From JADGRA01 sp035622755 (lineage in GTDB: Bacteria > Myxococcota > Myxococcia > Myxococcales > Myxococcaceae): DNA of 31,399 bases. Where the stretch lies: assembly GCA_035622755.1 (NCBI GenBank), contig DASPUU010000058.1:1-31399 (forward strand), in the 5' to 3' direction. Position 1 is the stretch's first letter. The number at the start of each line of letters is the position of its first letter. The notes beneath the pieces are model-generated. The model was not told the DNA's origin. It ran no database searches and saw only the letters and a list, made by a program, of their open reading frames with translations. Shown piece by piece: positions 14,534 to 22,719 of the stretch. The position numbers and the translations under genes were made by a program.

Positions 14534-16311
14534 CAGAGCCCGGACGGGGCCCTGCCGGCGCGCGCGGGGAGCGACGACCCGGCGTCGATCCCAGGAGAGG
14601 GCCGTGGTTCGCCGGCGTCGGGCAGGAAACCCCCATCCGGCACGGGCCCGGCGTCCACCGCGGGCGCGGGCGGGCCGGCGTCGCTGTGTTCCGCGGCCAC
14701 CGCCGGCGGACCCCCGAGCGTGGTGGGGAGCGATGCGAGCAGCGCCTCGACGCCGATCCGCTCGACGCCCAGGGAACGGGCCAGCTCCTCGGCGGAGACG
14801 GCCGTGCCCGGAGCAAGGAACCCGCGGATCCAGCCTCCGGCGGCCCGCGTCTGCCACCAGGCGGGCCCGAACCGGCCCCGGAGCGCAAGCCCGAGCTCGG
14901 AGGCGAGGAGGAAGCCCTCGACGTAGTCGGCGGAGGCGAGAAACTCCTCGCGGTCGAGCTCGGCGCGGGCGTCGTCCGCCGCCGTCATGGGAAAGCCGTA
15001 CACCCGGCCCATCACCGCGGCGTAGAGCGCCTTGACGTCCGCCCCGGGCGCGCGGGCGGCGGCGTTGAACAGCACCTTGCCGGCCGCTCGCCGGAGCAGG
15101 AAGAGCCGCTGCGCGCTGGCCGACGTCCGCCACCCCGCCTGGGCGTCGCCGGTGAGCCCGGCCACCCACTCCAGCCAGAGCGGGTCGAGGGCCAGATCCT
15201 CGATGAGAAAGGACCAGGCCTCGGCCACCGTCCGGTTCCCGAGCTTGGCCAGCTCCCAGCGGCCCCCTCGGGTGAGCGCATCGTGAAGGACGTGGCCCAT
15301 CTGGTGCAGGGTCTCGCGCTGGTCCCGTGCACCGCCCACCGGGAGCAGTGAGAGACGCACGTCCGAGGGAACGACCACGCCGAGGACCAGCCCGCGCGGG
15401 TTCTTCCCCGGGGTGTCCCTGAGGTCGACGGTGACGTTCTTCATCGCCGCCAGGTCGACGCCGATGCCTTCCAGCGTGCCCGCCGCGCGGGCGTAGATCT
15501 CCGCCCGCGGAAACGATCCGTCGAGCCCCTGGAGCCGGAAGAGGCGCGGGATGTCGGCGCGGGTGACCCGCTCCACCGGGAGCTGGAGCTCGGTCCACGA
15601 CAGCCGGGTCAGCGCCAGGGTGAAGGGCGCCTGGGTCCGGTCGAGCACCTCGTCGGCCAGTTCCAGCATCTGGTCGAGCGGGAGGTCGCGGAGCTCGACG
15701 ATGAGCTCCGCCGGGGCGATGCCCAGCTCTCCGAGCAAGGCTTCGGTCCGCGAGCGCCGCTGGGCGAGGAGGGTGGAGAGGCGGGTCACCGGCTCGGTGG
15801 CCGCCTCGTAGAGCGCCTTTCGCCTCAGGGCGCTCCGCTCCCCGGCGAGTAGCGACTCCAGGCTGCGGTAGGGGCGCTCCTGGCCGCCCGAGCCGAGGGT
15901 CAGCGTCTCCTCCAGCTTGGCCACCGCCTCGGAGAGCTCGGCGGTGTTCTGCGCCAGCCACTCGGTGACCAGGTAGGCATGAAGGTGGGCAAGCGCGCGG
16001 CGATCGAGCGGAGCGGCGGCGGCCAGGCGTAGGCGGGCCACCGAGCCGATGGCCGCCGGGGTGAGCCAGGCCTCCGTCCCGGCGTAGGTGCCGGCCAGGT
16101 CCGCTGGCGCCCCCTCCGTCCAGCTCTTCCACACCAGCTCGTCCTGGGCGCGCAGGAGGGCCTCCGCCTTGGACGAGAGGGCCGTCACCTCGGCGGTCAG
16201 CGCGGCGCGGGCCGCCTCGGCGGCGCTCGTTTGCGGCGCGGCGGGGGGAGCGGGCGTCGAGCAGGCCGTGGACAGGGCGAGGAGCAGGGCCAGCGGTGCG
16301 CTTGGACGCAT
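14533..16311 (-). CDS. Exported M3-like metallopeptidase homologue lacking the catalytic glutamate
   Basis: The predicted protein has 592 residues. It starts with a lipoprotein-type signal (MRPSAPLALLLALSTACS, likely lipidated Cys17). The body resembles M3/thimet-type and M2-like peptidases. The zinc motif, normally HExxH, reads HQMGH at 336-340, so both His ligands are kept but the general-base Glu is Gln337. A third ligand candidate is Glu364 in AEAWS, at the right distance. The protein is thus expected to bind zinc but not cleave peptides well. The last 60 residues are rich in Asp-Ala-Gly-Pro (VDAGPVPDGG, LPDAGEPRP), a common myxobacterial tail. The gene diverges from epmA across only 33 bp. 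ATG 16311 gives a proper signal peptide; longer frames upstream would run antisense to epmA. Confidence 0.88.
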   Translation of the reverse strand: MRPSAPLALLLALSTACSTPAPPAAPQTSAAEAARAALTAEVTALSSKAEALLRAQDELVWKSWTEGAPADLAGTYAGTEAWLTPAAIGSVARLRLAAAAPLDRRALAHLHAYLVTEWLAQNTAELSEAVAKLEETLTLGSGGQERPYRSLESLLAGERSALRRKALYEAATEPVTRLSTLLAQRRSRTEALLGELGIAPAELIVELRDLPLDQMLELADEVLDRTQAPFTLALTRLSWTELQLPVERVTRADIPRLFRLQGLDGSFPRAEIYARAAGTLEGIGVDLAAMKNVTVDLRDTPGKNPRGLVLGVVVPSDVRLSLLPVGGARDQRETLHQMGHVLHDALTRGGRWELAKLGNRTVAEAWSFLIEDLALDPLWLEWVAGLTGDAQAGWRTSASAQRLFLLRRAAGKVLFNAAARAPGADVKALYAAVMGRVYGFPMTAADDARAELDREEFLASADYVEGFLLASELGLALRGRFGPAWWQTRAAGGWIRGFLAPGTAVSAEELARSLGVERIGVEALLASLPTTLGGPPAVAAEHSDAGPPAPAVDAGPVPDGGFLPDAGEPRPSPGIDAGSSLPARAGRAPSGL

Positions 16312-16322
16312 GGGGGTCGCGC

Positions 16323-16332
16323 AATGTAGCGT
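16323..16332. promoter_or_regulatory. Overlapping divergent -10 boxes (candidate bidirectional promoter)
   Basis: On the plus strand TAGCGT (16327-16332) lies 12 nt before the epmA ATG. On the minus strand TACATT (16323-16328) lies 11 nt before the ATG of the M3-like gene. The two boxes share the TA step at 16327-16328, so the arrangement is nearly symmetric. A minus-strand -35 candidate, TGGGCA, is at 16346-16351 with a 17-nt spacer; the plus-strand -35 is weak (TTGGAC at 16302-16307, 19-nt spacer). Neither gene has a Shine-Dalgarno, so both mRNAs may be leaderless. Confidence 0.45.
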
Positions 16333-16344
16333 CGCGCGCCGTCC

Positions 16345-17331
16345 ATGCCCATTCCCCGTCGATGGGCGGCGGCGCGCGCCCGCGCGAAGCTCTACGCTTC
16401 GCTCCGGGCCTCCCTCGCCGCGGCCGGCTACCTGGAGGTGGAGACGCCGTGCCTCGTCCCCGCGCCGGGGATGGAACCTCACATCACGGCCTTCGAGGTT
16501 CCCTTCCTCCCCGAGATGGACGTGGGGCGGCCCCGGCCCCTCTACCTCCACACCAGCCCCGAGTACGCCATGAAGCGTCTCCTCGCCGATGGATCCGGGC
16601 CGATCTTTCAAGTCTGCAAGGTCTTCCGGAATGGCGAGGTGAGCCGCACCCACAATCCGGAGTTCTCCATGCTCGAGCTCTATCGGCCGGAGGCGGACCA
16701 GGAGGCGGTCATGGCCGACCTCGAGCGGATGCTGGCGGCGGCGGACCGGGCGCTCGACGGGGGCGGGTTCTTCACCCGCGCGCCCTACCTCCGCCTCCCG
16801 GTGCGCGAGGCGTTCCTGGCGGCGGCGGGGATCGACCTCGAGCGCTGTCCGGACGCCGGAGCCCTGGGCGAGGCGGCGCGGCGCAGCGGGGTGGCTGCCC
16901 GGGACACGGACGGCTACGACGACATCTTCTTCCGGGTCTTCCTCGAGCGCGTGGAGCCGGGCCTGGGACGGGACCGTCCCACCTACCTCACCGAGTACCC
17001 GGCCTCGATGGCGGCGCTCGCCCGCCTCAAGCCCGGCCACCCGGAGGTGGCCGAGCGCTTCGAGCTCTATGCCCACGGGCTCGAGCTGGCCAACGGCTTT
17101 TCCGAGCTCGTCGACGGCGGCGAGCAGCGCCGGCGCCTGCTGGCCGAGCAGGAACAGCGCCGGCGGACGGGCCGGACGGTCTACCCCCTGGACGAGGCCT
17201 TCCTCGAGGCCGTCGGCCGGATGCCGCCCTCGGGAGGTGTGGCGGTGGGGCTCGACCGGCTCCTCATCCTCTTCACCCGGGCCGAGTCCATCGAGGACGT
17301 GCTCCTCTTTCCGGCGCATGCCTTCCTATGA
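16345..17331 (+). CDS. epmA: EF-P lysine lysyltransferase EpmA (GenX/PoxA, LysRS-like)
   Basis: The predicted protein has 328 residues, close to the 325 of E. coli EpmA. It is a class II lysyl-tRNA synthetase catalytic core without the anticodon-binding domain. Motifs: LEVETPCLVPAPGMEPHI (30-47), LHTSPEYAMKRLL (68-80), FRNGEVSRTHNPEFSMLELY (94-113) and motif 3 near the end, GGVAVGLDRLLILF. EpmA attaches beta-lysine to a conserved Lys of elongation factor P, which relieves ribosome stalling at polyproline. Neither efp nor epmB is in the window. No Shine-Dalgarno precedes the ATG. The stop overlaps the plsC start (ATGA), so the genes are co-translated. Confidence 0.93.
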   Translation: MPIPRRWAAARARAKLYASLRASLAAAGYLEVETPCLVPAPGMEPHITAFEVPFLPEMDVGRPRPLYLHTSPEYAMKRLLADGSGPIFQVCKVFRNGEVSRTHNPEFSMLELYRPEADQEAVMADLERMLAAADRALDGGGFFTRAPYLRLPVREAFLAAAGIDLERCPDAGALGEAARRSGVAARDTDGYDDIFFRVFLERVEPGLGRDRPTYLTEYPASMAALARLKPGHPEVAERFELYAHGLELANGFSELVDGGEQRRRLLAEQEQRRRTGRTVYPLDEAFLEAVGRMPPSGGVAVGLDRLLILFTRAESIEDVLLFPAHAFL

Positions 17332-18065
17332 GGGATGTCCTTCACACGGCGGCGGTGGGGGCAGCCGCGGCCAGCACCGCGCTGCTCGGGCCGCTGGCCA
17401 TGCTTCTCGCCTTCGCCGACGAGCGGGCTCCCGATCCGGTGCTGCGTTTCTGGTGCAACAACCTCCTCCGCGCCGCCGGCGTACGCGAGGACGTGCGAGG
17501 CCTGGAGCGACTCCCCCCCGGCCACGCGGTCTACGTCAGCAACCACCAGTCGAACTTCGACCCGGTGTTCATCTTCCCGCGGCTCGGGAGGCACCTGCGC
17601 TTCATCGCCAAGAGGGAGCTGTTCAGGATTCCCATCTTCGGCGCCGCCATCCGCGCCACGGGGATGATTCCGGTCGACCGGACCGGGAGCGATCGCGACC
17701 GGGAGGCCATCGCCGGGGCGGTGGAGGCGGTCCAGACCCGGGTCAGTCTGCTCTTCTTCGCCGAGGGGACACGGGACCCGGCCGGCGTTCTCCGCCCGTT
17801 CAAGAAGGGTGCGGCGGTGCTCGCCATCCAGGCGGGCGTCCCCCTGGTTCCCCTGGCGGTGGCCGGAACCAAGGACGTGATGACCAAGAAGCACGTCCTC
17901 ATCCACGGCGGCCGCCCGGTGGTGCTGAGCGTGGGTGAGCCCCTCTCCACCGCCGGGTTGACGATGGAGGACCGAGACGCGCTCACCGAGCGCGCCCATT
18001 CCGCCGTGGCGGCCCTGCTCGCCGGGGGGAACGCCAGGGTGGAGGAGATGCTCGAGCATGGCTGA
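17328..18065 (+). CDS. plsC: 1-acyl-sn-glycerol-3-phosphate acyltransferase (PlsC family)
   Basis: The predicted protein has 245 residues with one N-terminal hydrophobic segment (about 8-30). The acyltransferase motifs are present: NHQSNFD at 72-78, giving His73 and Asp78 of HX4D, then FIAKRELFRIPIFGAAIRATG, FFAEGTRD at 143-150 and a VPLVPLAVAGT block. It should acylate lysophosphatidic acid to phosphatidic acid at the inner membrane. The start is in ATGA with the epmA stop; the 3' end overlaps the pyrophosphatase start by 8 nt. The cytosolic partners in this operon suggest growth-linked expression, not a shared pathway. Confidence 0.94.
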   Translation: MRDVLHTAAVGAAAASTALLGPLAMLLAFADERAPDPVLRFWCNNLLRAAGVREDVRGLERLPPGHAVYVSNHQSNFDPVFIFPRLGRHLRFIAKRELFRIPIFGAAIRATGMIPVDRTGSDRDREAIAGAVEAVQTRVSLLFFAEGTRDPAGVLRPFKKGAAVLAIQAGVPLVPLAVAGTKDVMTKKHVLIHGGRPVVLSVGEPLSTAGLTMEDRDALTERAHSAVAALLAGGNARVEEMLEHG

Positions 18066-18756
18066 CGCGGACGATGCGGCGCTGGAGGAGCTGGTCGGAC
18101 TCCTGTTCAAGGCGCATCCTTGGCACGGCATCTCACCCGGGCCGCAGGCGCCGGAGAAGGTGGTGGCCTACATCGAGATCGTCCCCACCGACACGGTGAA
18201 GTACGAGCTGGACAAGCACAGCGGCGAGCTCAAGCTCGACCGGCCCCAGCGCTATTCCAGCCTCTGTCCCACCCTCTACGGCTTCATCCCGCAGACCTTC
18301 TGCGGCGAGCTGGTGGGCGCCCGGTGCGCGGAGCGGACCGGGCTGACCGCGATCGAGGGCGACGGAGACCCGATGGACATCTGCGTGCTCAGCGAGCGGC
18401 CCTTCACCCATGCCGCCTTCCTTCTCCGTGCGCACCCCATCGGAGGTCTGCGGATGGTGGACGGCCGCCAGGCCGACGACAAGATCGTCGCCGTCCTCGA
18501 GGACGACCTGGCCTACGGGGCGATCCGCGAGGTGGTCGAGGCTCCCCGGCCGCTCATCGAGCGGCTCCGCCACTACTTCCTCACCTACAAGCAGATCCCC
18601 GGCGAGGCGCCGCGGCGGGTCGAGATCCGCGAGGTCTACGGGCGCGACGAGGCGCACGAGGTCATCCGCCGCAGCCAGGCCGACTACCGCGCCAGCTTCG
18701 GGGAACCCGGGCGCCGGCTCGACCAGCTCCGCAAGCTCCTGCGCCCGGGCCCCTGA
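18058..18756 (+). CDS. ppa: Inorganic pyrophosphatase (family I)
   Basis: The predicted protein has 232 residues. The family I signature is clear: KYELDKHSGELKLDR (48-62), LYGFIPQTFCG (73-83), GDGDPMDICVL (101-111) with metal-binding Asp102, Asp104 and Asp107, and DGRQADDKIVAVLEDD. It hydrolyses pyrophosphate to phosphate in the cytosol. It is longer than E. coli Ppa (about 175 residues), with an extended N-terminus and C-terminal helix. GGAGGAG lies about 10 nt before the ATG, inside the end of plsC. Its stop is 3 nt from the stop of the convergent glycerate kinase gene. Confidence 0.92.
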   Translation: MADADDAALEELVGLLFKAHPWHGISPGPQAPEKVVAYIEIVPTDTVKYELDKHSGELKLDRPQRYSSLCPTLYGFIPQTFCGELVGARCAERTGLTAIEGDGDPMDICVLSERPFTHAAFLLRAHPIGGLRMVDGRQADDKIVAVLEDDLAYGAIREVVEAPRPLIERLRHYFLTYKQIPGEAPRRVEIREVYGRDEAHEVIRRSQADYRASFGEPGRRLDQLRKLLRPGP

Positions 18757-18759
18757 GGG

Positions 18760-19890
18760 CTAGGCGCCCGCCCCGTGCGCCCAGGCCTCCACCGCCGCGC
18801 TCAGGGCGGCCGAGGCCGCCTCCCGGGCGTCCGCTCGCCGCTCGTCCCAGTCCGGCGCTCCGGCGAGCCGGATCTCGTCGAAGGGCGATGCACCGGGCGC
18901 CCAGGTGCCCTCGATGCTCCCGGCGAACATCACCACCCGCCGGCCCACCGCCCGGGCGCGCGCCGCGAGCGCCACCGGCCCCTTCCCCTGGAGCGACTGG
19001 GCGTCGAGGCGGCCCTCGCCGGTGAGCACCACGTCGCAGCGGGCGAGGCGCTCGCCCAGCTGCAGGACCCGGGCGAGGTGCTCGAAGCCGGGCACGATGC
19101 GGGCCCCGAAGACGGCCCGCAGTCCGTAGCCCAGCCCGCCGGCGGCGCCCATCCCGGACTCGTGGGCGATGTCCATTCCCAGCTGGCGCCGCACCACCTC
19201 GGCGAGATGCTCCAGCGCCGCATCGAGGAGGGCGATGTCGGCGTGGGTGGCCCCCTTCTGCGGTCCGTAGACGGCCGTCGCGCCGGAGGGGCCGGTGAGC
19301 GGATTGGTGACGTCGGTGATGCAGGCGATGTCCACCTCCTCCAGCGCCCGCAGCGTCCGGTCGGTCTCGATGCGGGCCAGGTCGCGCAGCGGGAGCGCCC
19401 CCGGGGGGAGCTCGCGGCCCTGGGCGTCGCGCAGCCTCACCCCCAGGGCCTGGAGCGCGCCGGCGCCGCCGTCGTTGGTCGCGCTTCCACCCAAGCCCAC
19501 CATCAGCGAGCGGGCCCCGGCCAGCACCGCCGCGCGGATGAGCTCTCCGGTCCCGAAGCTGCTCGCCCGCCGGGGATTCCGCTCGCCCGGAGCGAGGAGC
19601 CCGAGCCCCGATGCGCGGGCCATCTCCACGATGCCCGCCCGCCCCTCCGACCAGGTCCCCCAGGCGGCCTCGATGCGGCGCCCGAGCGGATCGTGCACCG
19701 GCGCCGTCTGCCAGACCCCGCCCAGCGCGTCGATCAGGGCCTGGGCCGTCCCCGGACCTCCGTCGGCCAGCGGGAGGAGCTCGACCCCGGCCTCCGGCCG
19801 TCCGCGCTCGAGGCCGAGGCGCATCGCCTGGGCCGCCTCGGCCGCGGTCAGGCTTCCCTTGAATTCCAGCGGAGCGACCAGGTAGCGCAT
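18760..19890 (-). CDS. Glycerate 2-kinase (GlxK/GarK family)
   Basis: The predicted protein has 376 residues, the normal length of the family. Motifs are FKGSLTAAEAAQAM (10-23), LADGGPGTAQAL (41-52), EMARASGLGLL (89-99), NPRRASSFGTGELI, and the glycine-rich VGLGGSATNDGGAGAL (131-146). The product phosphorylates glycerate with ATP, feeding lower glycolysis. Many members read ADGGEGT where this one has ADGGPGT. The ATG shares a base with the stop of the upstream cysteine-cluster gene (TGATG), so it depends on that gene for translation. Confidence 0.93.
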   Translation of the reverse strand: MRYLVAPLEFKGSLTAAEAAQAMRLGLERGRPEAGVELLPLADGGPGTAQALIDALGGVWQTAPVHDPLGRRIEAAWGTWSEGRAGIVEMARASGLGLLAPGERNPRRASSFGTGELIRAAVLAGARSLMVGLGGSATNDGGAGALQALGVRLRDAQGRELPPGALPLRDLARIETDRTLRALEEVDIACITDVTNPLTGPSGATAVYGPQKGATHADIALLDAALEHLAEVVRRQLGMDIAHESGMGAAGGLGYGLRAVFGARIVPGFEHLARVLQLGERLARCDVVLTGEGRLDAQSLQGKGPVALAARARAVGRRVVMFAGSIEGTWAPGASPFDEIRLAGAPDWDERRADAREAASAALSAAVEAWAHGAGA

Positions 19891-20369
19891 CACGGCACGG
19901 CTCCGGAGTGCCAGGCGCGCAGCGGGCGCGGGGCATCGGCGTCCGGGTCGTGCATCCGGGCCAGGGCCTCGAGGCGACGCGAGAGGGCCGCCATGCGCTC
20001 GAGCGGCTCCCGGCGCGGCCCCCGGGCGCGGTGGCAGAAGAAGGTGCGGCAGCCGAAGGGCCGCTCGGCGTAGACGCTGCAGCGCGCCCCGGCGGCATCG
20101 AGGAACGGGCAACCGCCGTCGGCCCGCGCCGGCGGAGCGCGACCGCCAGCGGCCTGGAGGAGGAGCTTCCACTCCACCGGCCACAGCCACGGCTCGCGCC
20201 CGGTGGTGGCAAGCTGGCAGCACTCGGCCGCCGCCGGGCAACGGTAGGGACGGTACGCCTCGTCGGCGAGCCGGTAGAGCGTGCGCAGGTCACCCAAAGC
20301 CCGGCGCCGGGCGTGCTCCCCGCTCGGGGGCTCGTCTCCCTCGTCGCTCCAGTCCACCGGAGATGTCAC
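19890..20369 (-). CDS. YkgJ-type cysteine-cluster protein
   Basis: The predicted protein has about 159 residues. Cysteines are at 44, 50, 51, 87, 97, 107 and 112 in the pattern CPAAAECC, GGCPFLD, RCSVYAERPFGCRTFFC, which is the YkgJ/UPF0153 zinc- or iron-cluster family of unknown function. The start is uncertain: GTG at 20369 is used, but TTG at 20396 and GTG at 20357 are in frame and no Shine-Dalgarno stands out. It follows the RlmI-like gene after about 46 nt and is directly coupled to glycerate kinase. Confidence 0.85.
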   Translation of the reverse strand: MTSPVDWSDEGDEPPSGEHARRRALGDLRTLYRLADEAYRPYRCPAAAECCQLATTGREPWLWPVEWKLLLQAAGGRAPPARADGGCPFLDAAGARCSVYAERPFGCRTFFCHRARGPRREPLERMAALSRRLEALARMHDPDADAPRPLRAWHSGAVP

Positions 20370-20415
20370 CGTGGCATCACCGCCCCCGCCGCGCAACGTG
20401 CCCGGAGCGGGAAGG

Positions 20416-21570
20416 TCATTCCAGGGCGCGGAGCACGTAGAATTTCAGGTACCGCGTCTCGCGCAGGTGAACCAGCACTGGGTGGTCGCGCGCCGCGCCT
20501 CGCCGCTCGACGATCTGAACCCGGCGCCGGGCGTCGGCGGCGGCCGCGGCCAGCATCTCCTCGAAGCGCTCCTCGTCGACGTGATAGGTGCAGCTCGCGG
20601 TGAGGAGGACGCCGCCGGGGACGAGGAGCTGCAGGGCGCGCAGGTTGATCTCCTTGTAGCCGCGCAAAGCCGCCTCCACCGCCTCCTTGTTCCTGGCGAA
20701 GGAGGGCGGGTCGAGGACGATGGTGTCGAAGCGGCGTCCCTCGTCCACCGCATCGCGGAGAAAGTCGAAAGCGTTGGCCTCCACCGCCTCGACATTGTCC
20801 AGCCCGTTCCGCCGGGCGTTGTCGCGGAGCGCGGTGCACGCCGCGGCGGAGATCTCCACCGCCGTGACGTGGTCGGCGCCGCGGGCCAGCTGCAGCGCGA
20901 ACCCGCCCTGGTAGGCGAAGCAATCCAGCGCCTGGCCAGAGGCGTAGGTGGCGGCCAGGAGGTGGTTCTCGCGCTGGTCGAGGAAGGCGCCCGTCTTCTG
21001 GCCGGAGCGGACGTCGGCGGAGAGGGCGATGGTTCCCTCGACGTAGGTGACAGCCTCCGGCACCTCGCCCCGAAGGACCTCGCGCCGCGAGGGAAGGCCC
21101 TCCAGGGCCCGGACGCCGGCGTCGCTCCGGTCCATCACACCGCGCGCCCCGAAGTGGGCGACGAGAAGATCGGCGAGCATCTCCCGTCGCTCCTCGGTGC
21201 CCGGGATGAGGAACTGCGCCGAGAGCACGTCGCCGAACCGGTCGACGACCAGGCCGGGGAGGAGGTCGGCGTCGGCGTGGATGGCCCGGTAGGTGGTCAG
21301 GCCCGGCTCGAGCCGCCGGCGCAGGGCGTCCGCCTGGGCGATGCGCCGGGCGAAGAAGCCCTCATCGATGGGCACATCGTCGAGGGTGAGGCAGCGGAGC
21401 GCGATCTTCGAGGTCCGCGAGTAGAAGGCCTTGCCCAGCAACCACCCCCGTCCGTCGAGGACGCGGACCACCTCGCCCCCGGCCAGCTCCGGCTCGAAGG
21501 CCAGGTCGGCGCGGTAGATCCACGGATGCCCCCCTTGCCATCGCTCCGAGCCGCGCCGGGTGAGCGCCAC
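20416..21570 (-). CDS. rlmI: 23S rRNA (cytosine-C5)-methyltransferase, RlmI-like
   Basis: The predicted protein has 384 residues from GTG 21570. An N-terminal PUA-like domain (1-75: RRGSERWQGGHPWIYRADL, then GGEVVRVLDGRGWLLG) precedes a Rossmann methyltransferase: SGQKTGAFLDQRENH (189-203), SAM motif ALDCFAYQGGFALQLA (214-229), VLDPPSFARNK (285-295) and TASCTYHVDEERF with candidate catalytic Cys327. It should use SAM to methylate 23S rRNA. The frame continues to a GTG at 21729 preceded by AGGGAGG, but the extra 53 residues are Arg/Pro-rich and would overlap the neighbouring gene; family alignment supports the shorter start. It lies downstream of an RlmK-like gene. Confidence 0.87.
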   Translation of the reverse strand: MALTRRGSERWQGGHPWIYRADLAFEPELAGGEVVRVLDGRGWLLGKAFYSRTSKIALRCLTLDDVPIDEGFFARRIAQADALRRRLEPGLTTYRAIHADADLLPGLVVDRFGDVLSAQFLIPGTEERREMLADLLVAHFGARGVMDRSDAGVRALEGLPSRREVLRGEVPEAVTYVEGTIALSADVRSGQKTGAFLDQRENHLLAATYASGQALDCFAYQGGFALQLARGADHVTAVEISAAACTALRDNARRNGLDNVEAVEANAFDFLRDAVDEGRRFDTIVLDPPSFARNKEAVEAALRGYKEINLRALQLLVPGGVLLTASCTYHVDEERFEEMLAAAAADARRRVQIVERRGAARDHPVLVHLRETRYLKFYVLRALE

Positions 21571-21679
21571 GTTGGGAAGCCCGTCCGGGCCGGCCCGGGG
21601 CGGCGGGCGGACCTGGGCCTCCGGGCGGCGGTGAGGGCCGCCGCCGGTCCGCCGTCGGGCGAGAGCGCTCGCCCGCGAT

Positions 21680-22690
21680 TCACGCCCGGGAGCGCCGGGG
21701 CGGGAAGGGCCTCGAGGTCGAGAGGGCACCTCCCTCCCTTACACCACCCGCGAGGAGAGGCTGCACCCGCCAGCAGCGGTGGGCATCGCGCGTCCGGATG
21801 TCGGGGGGGAGGCTCCCCGGGGTCAGCTCCTCGAAGCGCGCCAGCCCGGTGGTACGGGCATCGAGGTGGAAGCGGAGGCGGCTGGTGGAGAAGTAGAGGG
21901 TTCCCCCCGGCGCCAGGACCCGGAGGGTGGCCTGGAGCAGGGCGAGGTGGTCGCGCTGCACGTCGAAGGTGCCCCGCATTCCCTTGCTGGTGGAGAAGGG
22001 AGGCGGATCGAGCACCACCAGGTCCCACCGTCGGCCGGCGCCGGCCGCCCGGGCGAGCCAGGGGAGAACGTCGGCGCGGACGAGGGAATGCTCCGGACCG
22101 GACAGCCCGTTGAGCGCGAGGTTCCTCTCCGTCCAGGCGAGGTAGGTGTTGGACAGGTCGACGCTGGTGGTGCCGGCGGCGCCTCCCGCCGCCGCGTAGA
22201 CGGTGAAGGCACCGGTGTAGGCGAAGAGGTTGAGGAAGCGGCGGCCGCGGGCCTCGGCCCGCACGCGGGCCCGGGTCGACCGATGGTCGAGGAAGAGGCC
22301 GGTGTCCAGGCGATCGGCGAGGTTGACGATGAAGCGCAGGCCCGCCTCCTCGACGATGAGCTCCTCGCCCCGCGCGGAGGGCCGGCTCGGCCGGGGAGGT
22401 CCCGAGAGGCGCCGCAGGTGCGTCTTGGTGACGACCGACTCGGGGGGAATGCCCAGCACCTCGGCCACCGTGTCGAGGGCGGCGGCGAGCGATGCCTCGC
22501 CTCCCGGGCCCCGCTGCGCCCGCCGCGGGTACTCCACCAGGTGCACGCAGGCGCCGTAGCGCTCGACGACGAAGGGGTACTCCGGGATGTCGCGATCGTA
22601 GACCCGGTAGGCGGTGAGCCGCCGCCGGGCGGCCCAGCGGTCGAAGTGCCGGACATTCTTCGCCAGCCGGTTGCGGAAGGGGGTGCCCAC
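21680..22690 (-). CDS. Stand-alone RlmK-like SAM-dependent rRNA methyltransferase
   Basis: The predicted protein has 336 residues and matches the C-terminal (RlmK) half of bifunctional RlmKL: FRNRLAKNVRHFDRWAARR (5-23), YRVYDRDIPEYPF (28-40), DTGLFLDHRSTR (129-140), SAM motif NLFAYTGAFTVYAAAGG (154-170) and DLVVLDPPPFSTSKG (223-237). In E. coli this half makes m7G2069 of 23S rRNA; no RlmL half or THUMP domain is fused here. GTG 22690 is chosen for the excellent GGAGGGGCC before it, although the frame opens to 22738. The C-terminus has a Pro/Arg-rich extension of about 25 residues. It is the first gene of a minus-strand set and diverges from the OPT gene. Confidence 0.88.
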   Translation of the reverse strand: MGTPFRNRLAKNVRHFDRWAARRRLTAYRVYDRDIPEYPFVVERYGACVHLVEYPRRAQRGPGGEASLAAALDTVAEVLGIPPESVVTKTHLRRLSGPPRPSRPSARGEELIVEEAGLRFIVNLADRLDTGLFLDHRSTRARVRAEARGRRFLNLFAYTGAFTVYAAAGGAAGTTSVDLSNTYLAWTERNLALNGLSGPEHSLVRADVLPWLARAAGAGRRWDLVVLDPPPFSTSKGMRGTFDVQRDHLALLQATLRVLAPGGTLYFSTSRLRFHLDARTTGLARFEELTPGSLPPDIRTRDAHRCWRVQPLLAGGVREGGALSTSRPFPPRRSRA

Positions 22691-22719
22691 GGCCCCTCCT
22701 ATCCCGTTCCAATCGGTCG

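Noticed and set aside
21571..21729. Longer RlmI-like protein starting at GTG 21729 with AGGGAGG before it
   Set aside because: The ribosome-binding site is fair, but the added 53 residues are Arg/Pro-rich, unlike the PUA start of the family, and overlap the end of the RlmK-like gene. The case is not fully closed.
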